Origin: an uncultured Bacilli bacterium
GTDB lineage: Bacteria; Bacillota_I; Bacilli_A; RFN20; CAG-826
Reading direction: 5' to 3'
Assembly (NCBI GenBank): GCA_944351395.1
Contig: CALVPP010000003.1
Span: 1 to 52,257, forward strand
Length of the DNA stretch: 52,257 nucleotides
The notes under the pieces were generated by a model. The model ran no database searches. It saw nothing but the letters and a program-made list of their open reading frames with translations, and was not told the origin of the DNA. Positions 52,232-52,257 of the stretch are shown here, piece after piece. Numbering within the stretch: the stretch's first letter is position 1; each line of letters opens with the position of its first letter. The position numbers and the translations under genes are program-made.

Positions 52232-52257
52232 TCATAAGACTAACATGGATGCTTCCC

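Noticed and set aside
1-52257. TGA read as tryptophan, as in many Mollicutes
   Set aside because: TGA ends ftsA (19141-19143) and dnaE (43225-43227) exactly where the next gene begins, and Trp is encoded by TGG at conserved sites.
1-52257. Prophage, insertion sequence, integrase, CRISPR or toxin-antitoxin content
   Set aside because: No transposase, integrase, phage, Cas or toxin motifs and no regularly spaced repeats were found on either strand.

Overview
The window is an AT-rich, very gene-dense bacterial chromosome segment using the standard bacterial code: TGA ends several genes and the next gene follows at once. Gene content and order point to a low-GC Gram-positive lineage (Firmicutes/Bacilli) close to the branch that gave rise to Mollicutes. 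Evidence: the DUF3196-tig-lon order known from mycoplasmas, continued by ysxC as in Bacillus; a stripped-down mraZ-rsmH-(small membrane protein)-ftsA-ftsZ division cluster with no mur or pbp genes; two T-box leaders; DnaI/DnaB-type helicase loading; RNase HIII; and glycogen and lactate-racemase-cofactor genes. A genome-reduced gut clade such as RF39 or a relative would fit, but that is inference.

Layout. 1-6.1 kb (minus): ysxC, lon, trigger factor, a DUF3196-like gene and an unknown gene, covering protein quality control and ribosome assembly. 6.1-6.7 kb: a candidate small RNA, tRNA-Arg(TCT) and terminators. 6.7-8.9 kb: a large surface lipoprotein. 9.1-13.4 kb: uvrC, divergent from rnhC and a surface metallo-beta-lactamase-fold lipoprotein. 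13.4-18 kb (minus): ileS-lspA-rluD behind an Ile T-box. 18-22.3 kb (minus): the mraZ division cluster with MraZ-type operator repeats. 22.4-26.7 kb (minus): pheS-pheT-DUF177 behind a Phe T-box. 26.7-28.6 kb: an RNA methyltransferase, a YgjP-type metallopeptidase and a DUF523 gene. 28.7-34.7 kb (minus): a glgB-glgP-dUTPase-M42 peptidase operon. 34.8-37.8 kb (minus): larC-larB-larE for the nickel-pincer cofactor, headed by a frameshifted DUF362 remnant. 38-47.2 kb (plus): ackA-nrnA-dnaE-polA-mutM::coaE. 47.2-49.4 kb (minus): dnaB-dnaI. 49.6-52.1 kb (plus): a two-gene membrane cassette with a LemA-family protein.

There is no phage, IS element, CRISPR array or obvious island; this is a core-genome region. 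The interest lies in deviations inside core genes: a MutM-CoaE fusion, an isoleucyl-tRNA synthetase whose HIGH motif reads HCGT, a DnaI helicase loader without a recognisable P-loop, an FtsA-like protein without its membrane-targeting helix, MraZ boxes lying on the mraZ ribosome-binding site, several start codons 6-7 nt behind a -10 box (probable leaderless mRNAs), and two candidate small RNAs.
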